A DNA stretch of 62,012 nucleotides from Nitrospiraceae bacterium (GCA_003599025.1 QZIL01000073.1:1-62012), one strand, 5' to 3'. Numbered from the stretch's first letter, positions 1 to 8,755 are shown. Translations and numbers: made by a program. The notes: generated by a model not told the origin, from the letters alone.

Positions 1-90
1 AGTATCGAAAGAATCGTCTATGCAGTGCTAAGTCACCTAAACGAACAATGGGGTAAGAAGCCCTTAAAGGAATTTACACAAAATGATTGA
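1..90 (+). CDS. C-terminal tail of an unidentified protein (possibly a transposase)
   Basis: The frame is open from the first base and ends at TGA 88-90, giving 29 residues that finish KPLKEFTQND. The start lies outside the window. The wording VLSHLNEQWGKKPLKEF is reminiscent of the C-terminal end of some transposases, but this is only an impression. It may equally be the end of an ordinary gene. Confidence 0.4.
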   Translation, partial: SIERIVYAVLSHLNEQWGKKPLKEFTQND

Positions 91-500
91 CATTACCCAA
101 TTTTAACAATATGAGTTTTTTTATTTTATGATTGCAGCCGGTTCTTATCAAGCATCGGACCACTGTTGTCTAAATGGGTTTAAACAGGAGAGGCCGAATG
201 CCGAGAAACACAATGACGACTCCTGTAAAAAGAGATTCAGGCAGTCAGTAAAGCTGCCATACATCAATATGAACTGAGAAGATATAATGTGCAAAGCAGG
301 ACATGCCATCTCAATATCCTGTCGATGCATTGTGTTTATGAGGCGTTTGGCCTCCCTAATAAATTTATATTGAACAGGTATGACATCAGATATATATACA
401 TGCCTATTTTCTTTATGTCTTGTCCCGATATATTATATTCTCTGCTGTCCGGAGTGTTTTATAAACTTTCAGTTATCCTGTGCGGAAGAGGAATTTCACC
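91..500. other. Gene-free stretch upstream of the TerC-like gene
   Basis: About 400 AT-rich bases. Short frames exist on both strands but none has a ribosome binding site, recognisable domain or plausible composition. A TTGACA-like hexamer lies at 87-92 without a convincing -10 partner. I see no repeat or RNA gene. Confidence 0.5.
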
Positions 501-1199
501 ATGGCAGATTCAATAGCATTACTTTCTCTGTTAATAGGTCTTGAACTAGTTCTGGGTGTAGACAACGTCCTGGTTATCGCTATCTTTGTAGGTCGTCTGC
601 CTGAGTCACAGCGAAACAGGGCCAGGATTATCGGTTTAAGCCTCGCATTAATCGCAAGGGTCATTATGCTTGTTGTTGTTCTGGCCCTTGCCAGCCTGAC
701 TCACCCCGTCATATGGAATTTGTCAGTCAGAGACATTATCCTCCTTGCTGGAGGATTGTTTCTGTTATATAAGGCGGTGCACGAGATACATCATACGGTT
801 GAACTGAAGGAGGAAACTGAGGCAGCCTCGGGAAAAAGGTCCGGGAAATATTCCGGTATCATTATGCAGATAGTCCTCCTGGATATAGTATTTTCAATTG
901 ACTCAGTAATAACCGCTGTCGGGTTAACAGACAAATTATGGATCATTATCACATCAGTAATTGTTTCATTTGCGGCTATCCTTGCTTATGCAAAACCGAT
1001 CGGTGAATATATTATCAGGCATCCCGCACTGAAGATTCTAGCCCTGTCATTTCTGATAACCATAGGTGTGACGATCTTTATGGAAGGTATGCACAAGCAC
1101 GTTCCCAAGGCCTATATTTACCTGCCGATGGGTTTTGCCTTACTGGTAGAAATGCTTCAGATGAGGTATGAATATAAAAAGAAGGCGCTGCGTCTGTAA
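501..1199 (+). CDS. TerC/YkoY-family integral membrane protein
   Basis: A 232-residue polytopic protein of the TerC family, whose members are implicated in metal-ion (often manganese) efflux and tellurium resistance. Visible features are the N-terminal GLELVLGVDNVLVIAI segment with the family's acidic D/N pair in a membrane helix, and the later LLDIVFSIDSVITAVGL segment, the matching acidic helix of the second half. About seven membrane helices can be drawn. I prefer ATG 501 (MADSIALL) over the in-frame GTG at 480, because AGAGGAA at 487-493 sits correctly in front of 501. It stands alone and converges on the Lon-type gene. The substrate cannot be read from sequence. Confidence 0.85.
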   Translation: MADSIALLSLLIGLELVLGVDNVLVIAIFVGRLPESQRNRARIIGLSLALIARVIMLVVVLALASLTHPVIWNLSVRDIILLAGGLFLLYKAVHEIHHTVELKEETEAASGKRSGKYSGIIMQIVLLDIVFSIDSVITAVGLTDKLWIIITSVIVSFAAILAYAKPIGEYIIRHPALKILALSFLITIGVTIFMEGMHKHVPKAYIYLPMGFALLVEMLQMRYEYKKKALRL

Positions 1200-1518
1200 A
1201 ACACAGCGGTTGCAGCGTTACCCTATGCAGGGGCATGGCCGTCAGGCCCCTGTACTGTGATGCCTTTTGTATTCCTCACAGTTGCATTAAATTGTATACC
1301 GGGAGAGCGGACTTGACGGAAAAGCTTTACCTGCGATACCTCAGAGAGAACAATGAAAGCATTAGTAATATCTTTCAGAAAATCACTAAATGTTCGGTCT
1401 TCCCGTCAGAGCTAAGTTGCAATATCCTATCGCATTGTAAAGGTTTTACGACAAGGACGCTCTCCTGATTAATGCAACGTTAGGATTTATGAATAAAGCG
1501 GGCGAGCGATGCCTTTTG
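1200..1518. other. Convergent intergenic region
   Basis: Lies between the 3' ends of the TerC-like gene and the receiver-Lon gene. Small frames here lack ribosome binding sites and look non-coding. No clear intrinsic terminator was found. Confidence 0.4.
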
Positions 1519-3519
1519 TCACTTCAGCAATACCAGATCAACAATCTCGCTTATATTGTCCGCATGAACAAGCTCAATTCCCCTGCAGACATCATCGGGA
1601 AGGTTGTCCGTGTCCACCTTGTTTTTATACGGGATCACAACAATCGTCACACCAGCCTGGCGGGCGGCAAGCAGTTTCTCCTTGATCCCTGCAACCGGAA
1701 GTATCCTGCCGGTCAATGTCAGTTCTCCTGTTATAGCAATATCCCTTCTGGCAGCACGACCTGTTAAAAGTGAAATGAGGGCCACTCCGATTGTAGCTCC
1801 GGCTGAGGGCCCGTCTTTAGGGATGGCCCCTGCAGGCACATGAACATGAATGTCCTGCCTTTCAAAAAAATCTTCCTGGATATTAAATTCAGCAGCATTG
1901 CTCCTTATATAACTCAAAGCGGCCTGGGCTGACTCACGCATAACATCACCGAGCGATCCTGTAAGTATAAGCTCTCCGCTGCCCTTCATCTTTGCAGCTT
2001 CAATGAAAATAATCGCCCCGCCGACCTCTGTCCAGACAAGACCTGTTGTTACCCCTACCCTGTTCTTCTCGTCAGCAACCTCGTAGTAATACTTTCTCGG
2101 GCCGAGAAATTTCTCAACAAGTTCCGGGGTCACTTCCTTTACCTCAGGCGCGTTGCGGTAATGTACAAAACCGGTTGCTATCTTGCGGCAGACAGTAGCG
2201 ACCTGCCTTTCGAGGTTTCTGATGCCGGCCTCCCTGGTATATTCATGGATTATTTTAGTGACAGCCTCACGCGTAAACACAGGCGGATGGTCTGAAAGGC
2301 CTTTTTCCTTTATCTGCTTTGGGACCATATACCGCAATGCGATCTCCCTCTTTTCATCCTCTGTATAACCTGAAAACTCTATGACCTCCATACGGTCCCT
2401 CAGGGCATCCTGCATATTGTCCGCAATATTCGCTGTCACAATAAACATTACACTCGACAGATTAAAAGGTACATCGAGATAATGGTCGATAAAACTGTGG
2501 TTCTGTTCCGGGTCGAGCACTTCGAGCAGGGCAGAGGAAGGGTCGCCTTTAAAGTCACGTCCTATTTTGTCCATCTCATCAAGCATGAGCACCGGATTAA
2601 ACACCCCTGTCCGGTATATCTCATCGATAATGCGCCCCGGCATTGCACCTGCATATGTCCTCCGGTGACCCACGATCTCGGCCTCATCCTTCATCCCCCC
2701 CACTGAGATCCTTGCAAACTTTCTCCCAAGGGCGTCCGCAATCGCCCTTCCAAGAGAGGTCTTGCCAGTGCCGGGCGGTCCTGCAAAGCATAGGACTGAA
2801 CCCTTTGTAGAAATGCTCGATGACTTTTTTTCGAGTGCCTTTTGCACAGTAGTCCTGACATCTTCAAGCCTGAAAGGTTTTTTCAGGTAATGAAAAGCCC
2901 CCTTCTTTATAGCTTCTATAGCGGAATCGACTGAGGCATAACCTGTTATCATAACAGCCTGAATGTCAGCGTTCTTGTTCTTGGCCTTCTCAATAACGTT
3001 TATGCCGTCGATCGTCTTCATCTTCAGGTCCGTCATGACCAGATCGAAATCAGAAGTATCAAGTTTATACAGCGCTTCCGAACCACTGGACGCGGTAGCT
3101 ACCGAATAACCCTCTTTCTGAAGAAAGCGTTCGAGGTTCTTTACGACTATCTCCTCATCATCCACAACAAGTATTCGTGATTTTTTGTTCCTTACCAGTA
3201 TCTTTACAGACAGGTGTTCAAGAATCCTGTCTTTAATCTCCCTGAGGCCGTAATGTCTCTCATTCAGGATCTTCTCTGCACGTGAGAGATCAAGGTTGTC
3301 CTCTGTCTTTTTGTCCCATGGAAGTCCGACAAGGTAGTCAATATAAGTGAGTCCTATCGTGTATTCAGCCGTACTCGGGCTTATCTTTGATAGCATCTCG
3401 AGTTCTTTGTTGGCGATCTTCTGGACATTGGCAGGTAAACTGGCTGAGGCGATAGTCTTCCTCAGATCTTCAATAGTCTCGGACTGGATCTGTTCATCTG
3501 ACTTCTTAAAGAAACCCAT
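1519..3519 (-). CDS. Lon-type ATP-dependent protease with an internal response-regulator receiver domain
   Basis: 666 residues. Residues 1-110 resemble the helical segment that precedes the AAA+ module of Lon (YIDYLVGLPWDKK, then AEKILNERHYGL). The N-terminal substrate-binding LAN domain of ordinary Lon is missing. Residues 114-232 are a full receiver domain with the acidic pair D120/D121, phosphoacceptor D164 in VMTDLKM, T192 and K214. The AAA+ module follows with Walker A GPPGTGKT (247-254) and Walker B LMLDEMD (311-317). The C-terminal S16 protease has the catalytic serine in KDGPSAG (S572) and lysine in GIKEK (K615), with the 43-residue spacing of bacterial Lon. All active sites look intact, so I infer a phosphorylation-controlled protease. 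It is monocistronic, and no sigma-54 site was seen upstream. A degenerate paralogue lies at 20520-21668. Confidence 0.9.
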   Translation of the reverse strand: MGFFKKSDEQIQSETIEDLRKTIASASLPANVQKIANKELEMLSKISPSTAEYTIGLTYIDYLVGLPWDKKTEDNLDLSRAEKILNERHYGLREIKDRILEHLSVKILVRNKKSRILVVDDEEIVVKNLERFLQKEGYSVATASSGSEALYKLDTSDFDLVMTDLKMKTIDGINVIEKAKNKNADIQAVMITGYASVDSAIEAIKKGAFHYLKKPFRLEDVRTTVQKALEKKSSSISTKGSVLCFAGPPGTGKTSLGRAIADALGRKFARISVGGMKDEAEIVGHRRTYAGAMPGRIIDEIYRTGVFNPVLMLDEMDKIGRDFKGDPSSALLEVLDPEQNHSFIDHYLDVPFNLSSVMFIVTANIADNMQDALRDRMEVIEFSGYTEDEKREIALRYMVPKQIKEKGLSDHPPVFTREAVTKIIHEYTREAGIRNLERQVATVCRKIATGFVHYRNAPEVKEVTPELVEKFLGPRKYYYEVADEKNRVGVTTGLVWTEVGGAIIFIEAAKMKGSGELILTGSLGDVMRESAQAALSYIRSNAAEFNIQEDFFERQDIHVHVPAGAIPKDGPSAGATIGVALISLLTGRAARRDIAITGELTLTGRILPVAGIKEKLLAARQAGVTIVVIPYKNKVDTDNLPDDVCRGIELVHADNISEIVDLVLLK

Positions 3520-3815
3520 ATATTTTAATGTCCGCTTTTCATGGAGGTCATCCGTTATGCGGACATGCTAAACGGACACGGTTCACTAAGTACAGGAATA
3601 AACTTTGGTTTCATCAGTATAACAAATTTGATGCATGCCTGTGGCTGTCTTATATATATCTTATAAGTTCTTTAAATGGCCCACCCTTACTCCACTTAAA
3701 AATGGAGGACCACGATCCGGAACCTGAGTGTTGCATCATGTAACTGCCGGCTCACCTCTGCAACAAACCTGCAACTTGCTGATATTTATAATAATTATCT
3801 GCAAAAATAAATGCA

Positions 3816-3861
3816 TGTTGCAACCGGCAACATACCAGGCATTAATCAGAAAATATCTGAT
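3816..3861. promoter_or_regulatory. Candidate activator sites upstream of a sigma-54 promoter
   Basis: Two inverted repeats precede the sigma-54 site at 3909. One is TGTTGC-N5-GCAACA (3816-3832), the other ATCAGA-N5-TCTGAT (3845-3861). They lie about 50-95 bases upstream of the -24 element, the usual distance for enhancer-binding proteins. Which protein binds is unknown. Confidence 0.4.
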
Positions 3862-3908
3862 TTCATAAATTCACCATAAATACGGCAAGTTACCCGATTA
3901 ATGTCCGC

Positions 3909-3923
3909 TGGCACAGAACTTGA
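3909..3923 (+). promoter_or_regulatory. Sigma-54 (-24/-12) promoter for the 57-residue FAEAGE gene
   Basis: TGGCACA-N4-TTGA matches the RpoN consensus TGGCACG-N4-TTGC except for the last base of each half. It lies 55 bases before the start codon at 3979. The TTGA variant of the -12 box recurs in three of the other four sites in this window. Confidence 0.75.
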
Positions 3924-3978
3924 TAATACTCATGATAGTTAGACAATAAAAAAAACATACCTAAATAATGGAGGGATT

Positions 3979-4152
3979 ATGAAAAACCTGATTAAGAAAT
4001 TTGAAAACATCTACTCAGCAGCAGCATTCGCAGAAGCAGGCGAGCACGAGACCGCAAGAGAAATTTACAGGGATGAAAAAAGGGACCAGAAAAGAGAACG
4101 TCCTTCTCAAAGACCCCGGAAAGAATTACGGGCACCCGGACTTAACAAGTAA
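3979..4152 (+). CDS. 57-residue FAEAGE-motif protein
   Basis: ATG 3979 follows GGAGGGA and the frame ends at TAA 4150. The protein starts MKNLIKKFENIYSAA, continues with FAEAGEHETAREIY and ends in a very basic tail rich in Arg and Lys. It has no signal peptide or membrane segment. A second 57-residue protein of the same plan is at 17617-17790. The motif, two short helices around a Gly-Glu turn, recurs in larger proteins at 4224, 8210, 12921, 17105 and 30523. It resembles half of a TPR pair, but no known family was recognised. The gene is first in a sigma-54 transcription unit leading to a FAEAGE/USP-like protein and probably to a kinase/regulator pair. Function unknown. Confidence 0.8.
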   Translation: MKNLIKKFENIYSAAAFAEAGEHETAREIYRDEKRDQKRERPSQRPRKELRAPGLNK

Positions 4153-4168
4153 GCGCTGCATTTACCAT

Positions 4169-4194
4169 AAGGGGTGAGCTCATGTTCACCCCTT
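4169..4194 (+). promoter_or_regulatory. Intercistronic hairpin
   Basis: AAGGGGTGA and TCACCCCTT form a perfect 9-bp stem with an 8-base loop between the 57-residue gene and the next gene. No U-tract follows, so it is more likely an mRNA-stabilising or attenuating hairpin than a full terminator. It could let the small protein be made in excess of the downstream genes. Confidence 0.55.
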
Positions 4195-4223
4195 GACCGT
4201 TATAAAAAATAACGAGGCAACAA

Positions 4224-4691
4224 ATGAAAAAGTGGATAAAAAAACTTGAAGACATGATGGCTGCATCAGCCTATGCAGAGGCCGGTGAGATTGAAACAGC
4301 TAAAGAGACCCTCAGGGAACAGCGCACTATACTGCTGGCCCTTTCCGGCCCTTCCTCAGATACTAGTGCTTTCCGGTACGCAATCAATGCATGCAGGCGC
4401 ACGGGAGCAGTGCTTGAGATAATGTACAGTCCCGATGCAAAGGATTCACTCAGGAAGCTTGAGCCTGAGCTGCGCAAAGAGGGCATAGAACACATTTCAG
4501 TCAGGATTACCGGCCGTATACAGGATGAGATCCAAAATCACACAGAGAACAGGGGATCCATACTATTTGTTGTTATTGAGGCCCCATCAGAGCCTGTCCC
4601 CGGCAGCAGGAAGGCTGACAGGCAATTTGAACAGTCATGGAACAAACTTAAGTGTCCTCTTGTAACGGTCTCAAAACCCTCGGCAGCATAA
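4224..4691 (+). CDS. FAEAGE-motif protein with a USP-like C-terminal domain
   Basis: 155 residues. Residues 1-35 repeat the small-protein motif (KKLEDMMAASAYAEAGEIETAKE). The rest looks like a universal-stress-type alpha/beta fold, with strand ILLALSG, helix, strand GAVLEIMYS, helix, strand ILFVVIEA and a final CPLVTVSK strand. The ATP-binding G-x2-G-x9-G-S/T signature of UspA-type nucleotide binders is absent. AACGAGGCAACAA precedes ATG 4224. It is the second gene behind the sigma-54 promoter at 3909 and is followed 142 bases later by a CxxC histidine kinase. Probably a soluble sensory or adaptor protein; its function cannot be assigned. Confidence 0.8.
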   Translation: MKKWIKKLEDMMAASAYAEAGEIETAKETLREQRTILLALSGPSSDTSAFRYAINACRRTGAVLEIMYSPDAKDSLRKLEPELRKEGIEHISVRITGRIQDEIQNHTENRGSILFVVIEAPSEPVPGSRKADRQFEQSWNKLKCPLVTVSKPSAA

Positions 4692-4807
4692 ACAGTATCT
4701 CTATTTTTACTTTCCATTCATAAGACTGTCATCATCACTCTTAACAGCTTCGTTGTCCTCCCTGTCTGTTCCGTATTGAGCAGACAAACGGTTTATTATC
4801 ACTCCCT

Positions 4808-4821
4808 GAATATAGTATTCT
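4808..4821 (+). promoter_or_regulatory. Conserved promoter-like box before a CxxC kinase
   Basis: GAATATAGTATTCT lies just upstream of the kinase start at 4834. Nearly the same string, GAATATAGTATCCT, lies at 21814-21827 before the paralogous kinase at 21842, with similar spacing. It could be an extended -10 region or a shared regulator site. Confidence 0.4.
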
Positions 4822-4833
4822 TTAAACAATCAA

Positions 4834-6555
4834 ATGAAATTAAAGATATGGCATAAAATGTTTATCGGTATTTTCATTCCCTCATTTATTGCCCTCATAG
4901 GCGGCATACTCACTTACAAATACATCAATGAAGTCAGTAAAAGGCAGGAGTATGTCCAGACCGCTGATGACTTCAGGGAGCACGCACTGGAAATGAGACG
5001 CAATGAAAAGAACTTCTTCCACTATAAAAATACAGACCATTACAATAACCTAACCGATGCCATAGAGGTCATTAGTAATAACGTCAGCAATATATCCCGT
5101 AAAACGATTGAAGAGATAGGTGAAAATTATTTTTCTCTGCTTAATAAATCAATCAGGAATTATTCTGACCTTTTAAACAGACTGTACCAGAGTTACCAGC
5201 AGGAAACTGCGGTTGTGGAGAGGGTGAGGGAGGAAGGCCGTGACCTGGAGGCTTTTATATCCAGAGGGCAGCATGCCCAGGACCTTACTACAAGCTTTGT
5301 TCTCCATTTAAGACTGCTCGAAAAAAACTATATGCTGTTCCGTGACAGGGATTCATATATTTCATTAAACAAAGGTCTTTCCGATCTGAAAAACGTTACC
5401 CCGATTTGCAACGAATGTTTTCCGTACATTAATGCTGTCCATAATCTTTTTAATGTCTACAGCATAAGCGATTCAATAGCAAATGATCTGCAGCTGACCG
5501 GAAACCGCATTGAGGAAACAACGAGGGGCATCGCACAGCGTGAAAGACAGAAGATCAGTTCATTCATAAAACGTACCCAGATGCTTCTGCTGATAGCACT
5601 GGGACTTCTTTGTACCCTGGGCCCCCTCATTGTTTACAGGACCGCTACCTATATAGTAGCTCCTATCAACAGGCTTGCGGACATTACACGCAAAATTTCC
5701 GAAGGGGATATAGCGCTGCGTGCACCTCTCAGAGAACATGATGAAACCTTCACACTCGCCCTGTCCTTTAATACAATGCTTGATAACCTTCAACTGACCC
5801 AGGAATCGCTCGAAAGGAGCCTGGAGCTTTTGCATGAGAAGCAGACCCAGCTTGTGGCCGCACAGAAACTGGCCTCCATCGGGACCCTCGCCTCCGGTGT
5901 TGCCCATGAACTGAACAATCCCCTGAATAATATTTATCTTGCGGCCCAGATAATGGGAAAAGAGCTTGACAGGGAAAGCTGCCCGCAAATAGTCAGGGAA
6001 ACAATGAAGGACATTTTTTCTCAGACCCTGAGGGTCAAGCGCATAGTCAGCGACCTCCTGGAATTTGCAAGAGAAAAAGCCCCTGAGCTGAAGAGAATAA
6101 ATCTGGTAGGCGTTATTAAAGATGTAATATCGCAGATGACGACATCAGGACAGATATCCGGTATACAGTTCAATTTAGAGGGCCCGGAAAATATTGATAT
6201 ACCGGCTGACAGACATCTCCTGGAGCAGGCCTTTATCAACCTGTTCAGCAATGCAGTAGATGCCATGCAGGGTAGCGGTACATTAAGTATAAAAACAGAT
6301 AAGGCGGACGGTTCGGTCCGTATTGATGTTTCTGATACCGGCAAGGGCATTACTCCTGAGGATATTGCGAGGATATTTGATCCGTTCTTTACGACAAAGG
6401 AAAAAGGAACAGGTCTTGGACTGGCGATCGTTTACGGTATAATAGGCAAACATAGCGGAGAGATCTCGGTCAAAAGCGCACCTGATAAAGGTACTACCTT
6501 TACAATAACTCTGCCGCTTGAAAATGACGGACTCTCAGGAAGGGAAACAGCTTGA
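4834..6555 (+). CDS. Membrane histidine kinase with a periplasmic helical CxxC sensor
   Basis: 573 residues. TM1 is about 9-29 and TM2 about 249-269, enclosing a helical periplasmic domain. That domain has two similar motifs, MRRNEKNFF (near 54) and LRLLEKNYMLFRD (near 159), as in tandem four-helix (HBM-like) sensors, and a C192-x2-C195 pair in TPICNECFPY. A HAMP linker (about 270-325) and coiled coil lead to the DHp domain with H358 in GVAHELNNP. The HATPase domain has an N box (INLFSNAVDAM), G1 DTGKGI and FFTTKEKGTGLGL. It overlaps the next gene by 4 bases, so the two are translationally coupled. Paralogues with the same cysteines are at 9650, 21842 and 60713. The ligand is unknown; the cysteines suggest thiol redox, sulfur-species or metal sensing. 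Confidence 0.9.
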   Translation: MKLKIWHKMFIGIFIPSFIALIGGILTYKYINEVSKRQEYVQTADDFREHALEMRRNEKNFFHYKNTDHYNNLTDAIEVISNNVSNISRKTIEEIGENYFSLLNKSIRNYSDLLNRLYQSYQQETAVVERVREEGRDLEAFISRGQHAQDLTTSFVLHLRLLEKNYMLFRDRDSYISLNKGLSDLKNVTPICNECFPYINAVHNLFNVYSISDSIANDLQLTGNRIEETTRGIAQRERQKISSFIKRTQMLLLIALGLLCTLGPLIVYRTATYIVAPINRLADITRKISEGDIALRAPLREHDETFTLALSFNTMLDNLQLTQESLERSLELLHEKQTQLVAAQKLASIGTLASGVAHELNNPLNNIYLAAQIMGKELDRESCPQIVRETMKDIFSQTLRVKRIVSDLLEFAREKAPELKRINLVGVIKDVISQMTTSGQISGIQFNLEGPENIDIPADRHLLEQAFINLFSNAVDAMQGSGTLSIKTDKADGSVRIDVSDTGKGITPEDIARIFDPFFTTKEKGTGLGLAIVYGIIGKHSGEISVKSAPDKGTTFTITLPLENDGLSGRETA

Positions 6556-7877
6556 AAATATTAATCGCAGAAGATGAAGAAATAACGCTCAAACACCTCA
6601 CATATACTCTTGAGCAGGAAGGCTATTCCATTACGGGTGTAGGGAACGGCCTTGATGCCCTCAAAAAAATCGAAAAGGAACACTTCGATCTCCTCATTGC
6701 CGACATAAAAATGCCGGGCATGGACGGCCTGACCCTGCTTGATGAAGTAAAGGCAAAAGGCATTGATATGGAAGTCATTATCATTACCGGCTTCGGCAGC
6801 ATAGAGTCGGCGGTCAATGCAATGAAAAAGGGGGCCTTTGATTATGTGACTAAACCCTTCAACCTCGATGAACTGGGCCTGAAGGTCAAGAAGATCCAGG
6901 ACATAAAGCGACTGGAGAAAGAAAATATCGCCTTTAAAATATCCCTTGGTTTAGGGAAAGATACCCCGATCATCGCAAAGAGCAGGACGATGAAGAAGGT
7001 GATAGATATAATCAACAGCATAACCGGTTCAGACTGCAATGTCCTTCTGACAGGGGAAAGCGGGGTCGGCAAAGGTCTTGTGGCAAAGCTGATCCACTAT
7101 TCGGGATTAAGGAAGGACAGGCCCTTTCTGGCGGTAAACTGCGCCATCTTTACTGAAGAACTTCTGGCGAGTGAGTTGTTCGGCCATGAAAGGGGCGCAT
7201 TCACCGGCGCTGTCTCTACAAAGCAGGGGCTGATCGAGATCGCCAATAAAGGGAGCCTGTTTCTGGACGAAATTGCAGAAATGACCCCCACCCTCCAGGC
7301 CAAGTTATTGAAGGTCATAGAGGACCGGGAATTCATGAGGGTCGGGGGCACCAAATCTATCAAGGTCGATATCAGATTTATAGCGGCCACAAACCAGAAC
7401 ATCAAGTCCCTCGTCTCAGAGGGCAGGTTCAGGGAAGATCTGTACTACAGGCTGAATGTGATGGATATTTACATCCCGCCGCTCAGGGAGAGAAAAGAGG
7501 ACATTATCCCGCTCAGCAGGCATTTTCTGGAAAAACAGGCAAAAAAGGCGAACAAAAAAATAGTCGATATGAGCCCCGAAGCAGTCGATATGCTCGCGTC
7601 GTACGGTTTCCCCGGCAATGTAAGAGAGCTGGAAAATATTATCGAGAGGGCCGTGATCCTTGAAAAGACATCGCAGATCAGACCTGAGAGCCTTCCTCAG
7701 TCCATCAAGCTCTTTCAGGTAGAGACAGTTGACCCCAACAGAATCAGAAACCTCGAAGAAATTACCAAGGCATATGCAGAAAAGGTGCTTGAGCATTGTG
7801 AAGGCAATAAATCAAAGGCAGCAGAAATGCTCGGGATCTCACGAACAAGCCTCTGGCGGATATTGGGGAACAAATAA
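6552..7877 (+). CDS. NtrC-family sigma-54-dependent response regulator
   Basis: 441 residues starting at TTG 6552, which overlaps the kinase stop. The receiver domain has D7/D9, phosphoacceptor D51 in IADIKMPGMDG and K101. The AAA+ domain has Walker A GESGVGKG (168-175) and the sigma-54-contacting loop GAFTGA (215-220). The C-terminal Fis-type HTH is NKSKAAEMLGISRTSLWRIL. All key residues are present, so it should activate RpoN promoters when phosphorylated by the upstream kinase. The TGGCAC-type promoters at 8158, 12875, 17051 and 3909 are plausible targets. The stop codon merges into a heptamer tandem repeat. A close paralogue is at 11344. Confidence 0.93.
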   Translation: MKILIAEDEEITLKHLTYTLEQEGYSITGVGNGLDALKKIEKEHFDLLIADIKMPGMDGLTLLDEVKAKGIDMEVIIITGFGSIESAVNAMKKGAFDYVTKPFNLDELGLKVKKIQDIKRLEKENIAFKISLGLGKDTPIIAKSRTMKKVIDIINSITGSDCNVLLTGESGVGKGLVAKLIHYSGLRKDRPFLAVNCAIFTEELLASELFGHERGAFTGAVSTKQGLIEIANKGSLFLDEIAEMTPTLQAKLLKVIEDREFMRVGGTKSIKVDIRFIAATNQNIKSLVSEGRFREDLYYRLNVMDIYIPPLRERKEDIIPLSRHFLEKQAKKANKKIVDMSPEAVDMLASYGFPGNVRELENIIERAVILEKTSQIRPESLPQSIKLFQVETVDPNRIRNLEEITKAYAEKVLEHCEGNKSKAAEMLGISRTSLWRILGNK

Positions 7878-8025
7878 GATTCAAGATTCAAGATTCAAGA
7901 TTCAAGATTCAAGATTCAAGATTCAAGATTCAAGATTCAAGATTTAAGATTCAAGATTCAAGATTCAAGATTCAAGATTCAAGATTTAAGATTTAAGATT
8001 TAAGATTTTAGATTTAAGATTCAAG
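7876..8025. repeat. Heptanucleotide tandem repeat (AAGATTC)n
   Basis: About 21 units of AAGATTC, with variants AAGATTT and one AGATTTT near the right end. It begins inside the TAA stop of the regulator gene and ends 130 bases before the sigma-54 promoter at 8158. Such arrays are prone to copy-number change. Confidence 0.97.
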
Positions 8026-8078
8026 GCTTCCGGGGACCTGCGTAATTTATATCTGATCTTAAAATTTTATTTCAAATC

Positions 8079-8112
8079 TGTTCAGTCGTGTTCATTCCTG
8101 AAACACTTATTT
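8079..8112 (+). promoter_or_regulatory. Candidate enhancer (UAS) shared by three sigma-54 promoters
   Basis: TGTTCA-N4-TGTTCAT-N3-TGAAACACT followed by TATTT. The same arrangement occurs at 16971-17004, and a shorter version at 12809-12832. Each has its TGTTCAT core 66-70 bases upstream of the -24 element, so all lie on the same DNA face and range as enhancer-binding-protein sites. Confidence 0.65.
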
Positions 8113-8157
8113 CCCCTCCTTTTTAAATTTATGTTTTAATTTTACGACGTTAACATC

Positions 8158-8172
8158 TGGCACGGGCCTTGA
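8158..8172 (+). promoter_or_regulatory. Sigma-54 promoter for the double FAEAGE gene
   Basis: TGGCACG-N4-TTGA has a perfect -24 box and a -12 box differing only in the last base. It lies 37 bases before GTG 8210. Confidence 0.85.
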
Positions 8173-8209
8173 ACATATACTTGCAATTAGAAAAAAAGGA
8201 GGAGAAAAA

Positions 8210-8518
8210 GTGAAGAGACTTTCAATGATTCTGGAAGACACAATGGCAGCGGTCGCTTTTGCTGAAGCTGGTGAAGCAGGAACTGTAAGAGAGATCCTGA
8301 ATGAACATAGAGGACCAGGCAGTGCCATAGCTCAGTTGAGAGAGCAGGTACACCTGACTGTGGATGATCTTATCTCAATGGCAATAACCTTTGCAGAGGC
8401 CGGAGAACATGAAAAGGCAGCCGGTATACTGAAGGAAGCAGAAAAAACCCTCAGTTCAATCAAGGGGTCCCATCAGAAGGCACTTCGAAGATCTGTGCTG
8501 ACAGCAAAAACGAATTAA
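8210..8518 (+). CDS. 102-residue protein with two FAEAGE motifs
   Basis: GTG 8210 follows AAGGAGGAG at the right distance. The protein contains the motif twice: LEDTMAAVAFAEAGEAGTV near residue 7 and VDDLISMAITFAEAGEHEKA near residue 49. Each is followed by a charged helix. The second copy looks most like a TPR half-repeat (FAEAGEHEKAAGILKEAEK). It has no cysteines, signal sequence or membrane segment. It directly follows a sigma-54 promoter and precedes a tandem USP gene and the second CxxC kinase/regulator pair. It is the clearest evidence that the motif is a repeatable module. Function unknown. Confidence 0.82.
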   Translation: MKRLSMILEDTMAAVAFAEAGEAGTVREILNEHRGPGSAIAQLREQVHLTVDDLISMAITFAEAGEHEKAAGILKEAEKTLSSIKGSHQKALRRSVLTAKTN

Positions 8519-8569
8519 TCATCGATGAAGTATAATTACTAAGAAATAACTTAACAAAGCCTCATGATC

Positions 8570-8666
8570 GTCATTCTGTGCTTGACCCGGAATCCAGTGT
8601 TTTTTTAATAAAATTTCTGGTGTCCGCTGGAGTATCCCCCGGACTCCGTTCCGTGGCAGGAATGAC
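8570..8666. repeat. GTCATTCC-type dispersed palindromic repeat
   Basis: Begins GTCATTCTGTG, contains GACCCGGAATCCAG and ends GGCAGGAATGAC, so the ends are inverted copies. Related elements are at 15191, 20378, 27400, 28158, 41057 and 44992, all intergenic. Confidence 0.75.
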
Positions 8667-8755
8667 AAAAATGTGGCATTGCAAACGTACTTCTTAGTAA
8701 CAAGATTACAGTTAGATTATAGCTGTCAACTCTTAACAAAGAGGGAGATTAGCAA

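Noticed and set aside
289-516. Open frames upstream of the TerC-like gene
   Set aside because: No ribosome binding site, odd composition, and overlap with the better supported TerC start.
4834-6555. CxxC in the kinases as a c-type haem site
   Set aside because: The residue after the second cysteine is F, T, T or G in the four copies, never H, so haem c attachment is not expected.
7876-8025. Repeat array as a possible CRISPR
   Set aside because: Units are 7 bases, directly adjacent and without spacers; no cas genes nearby.
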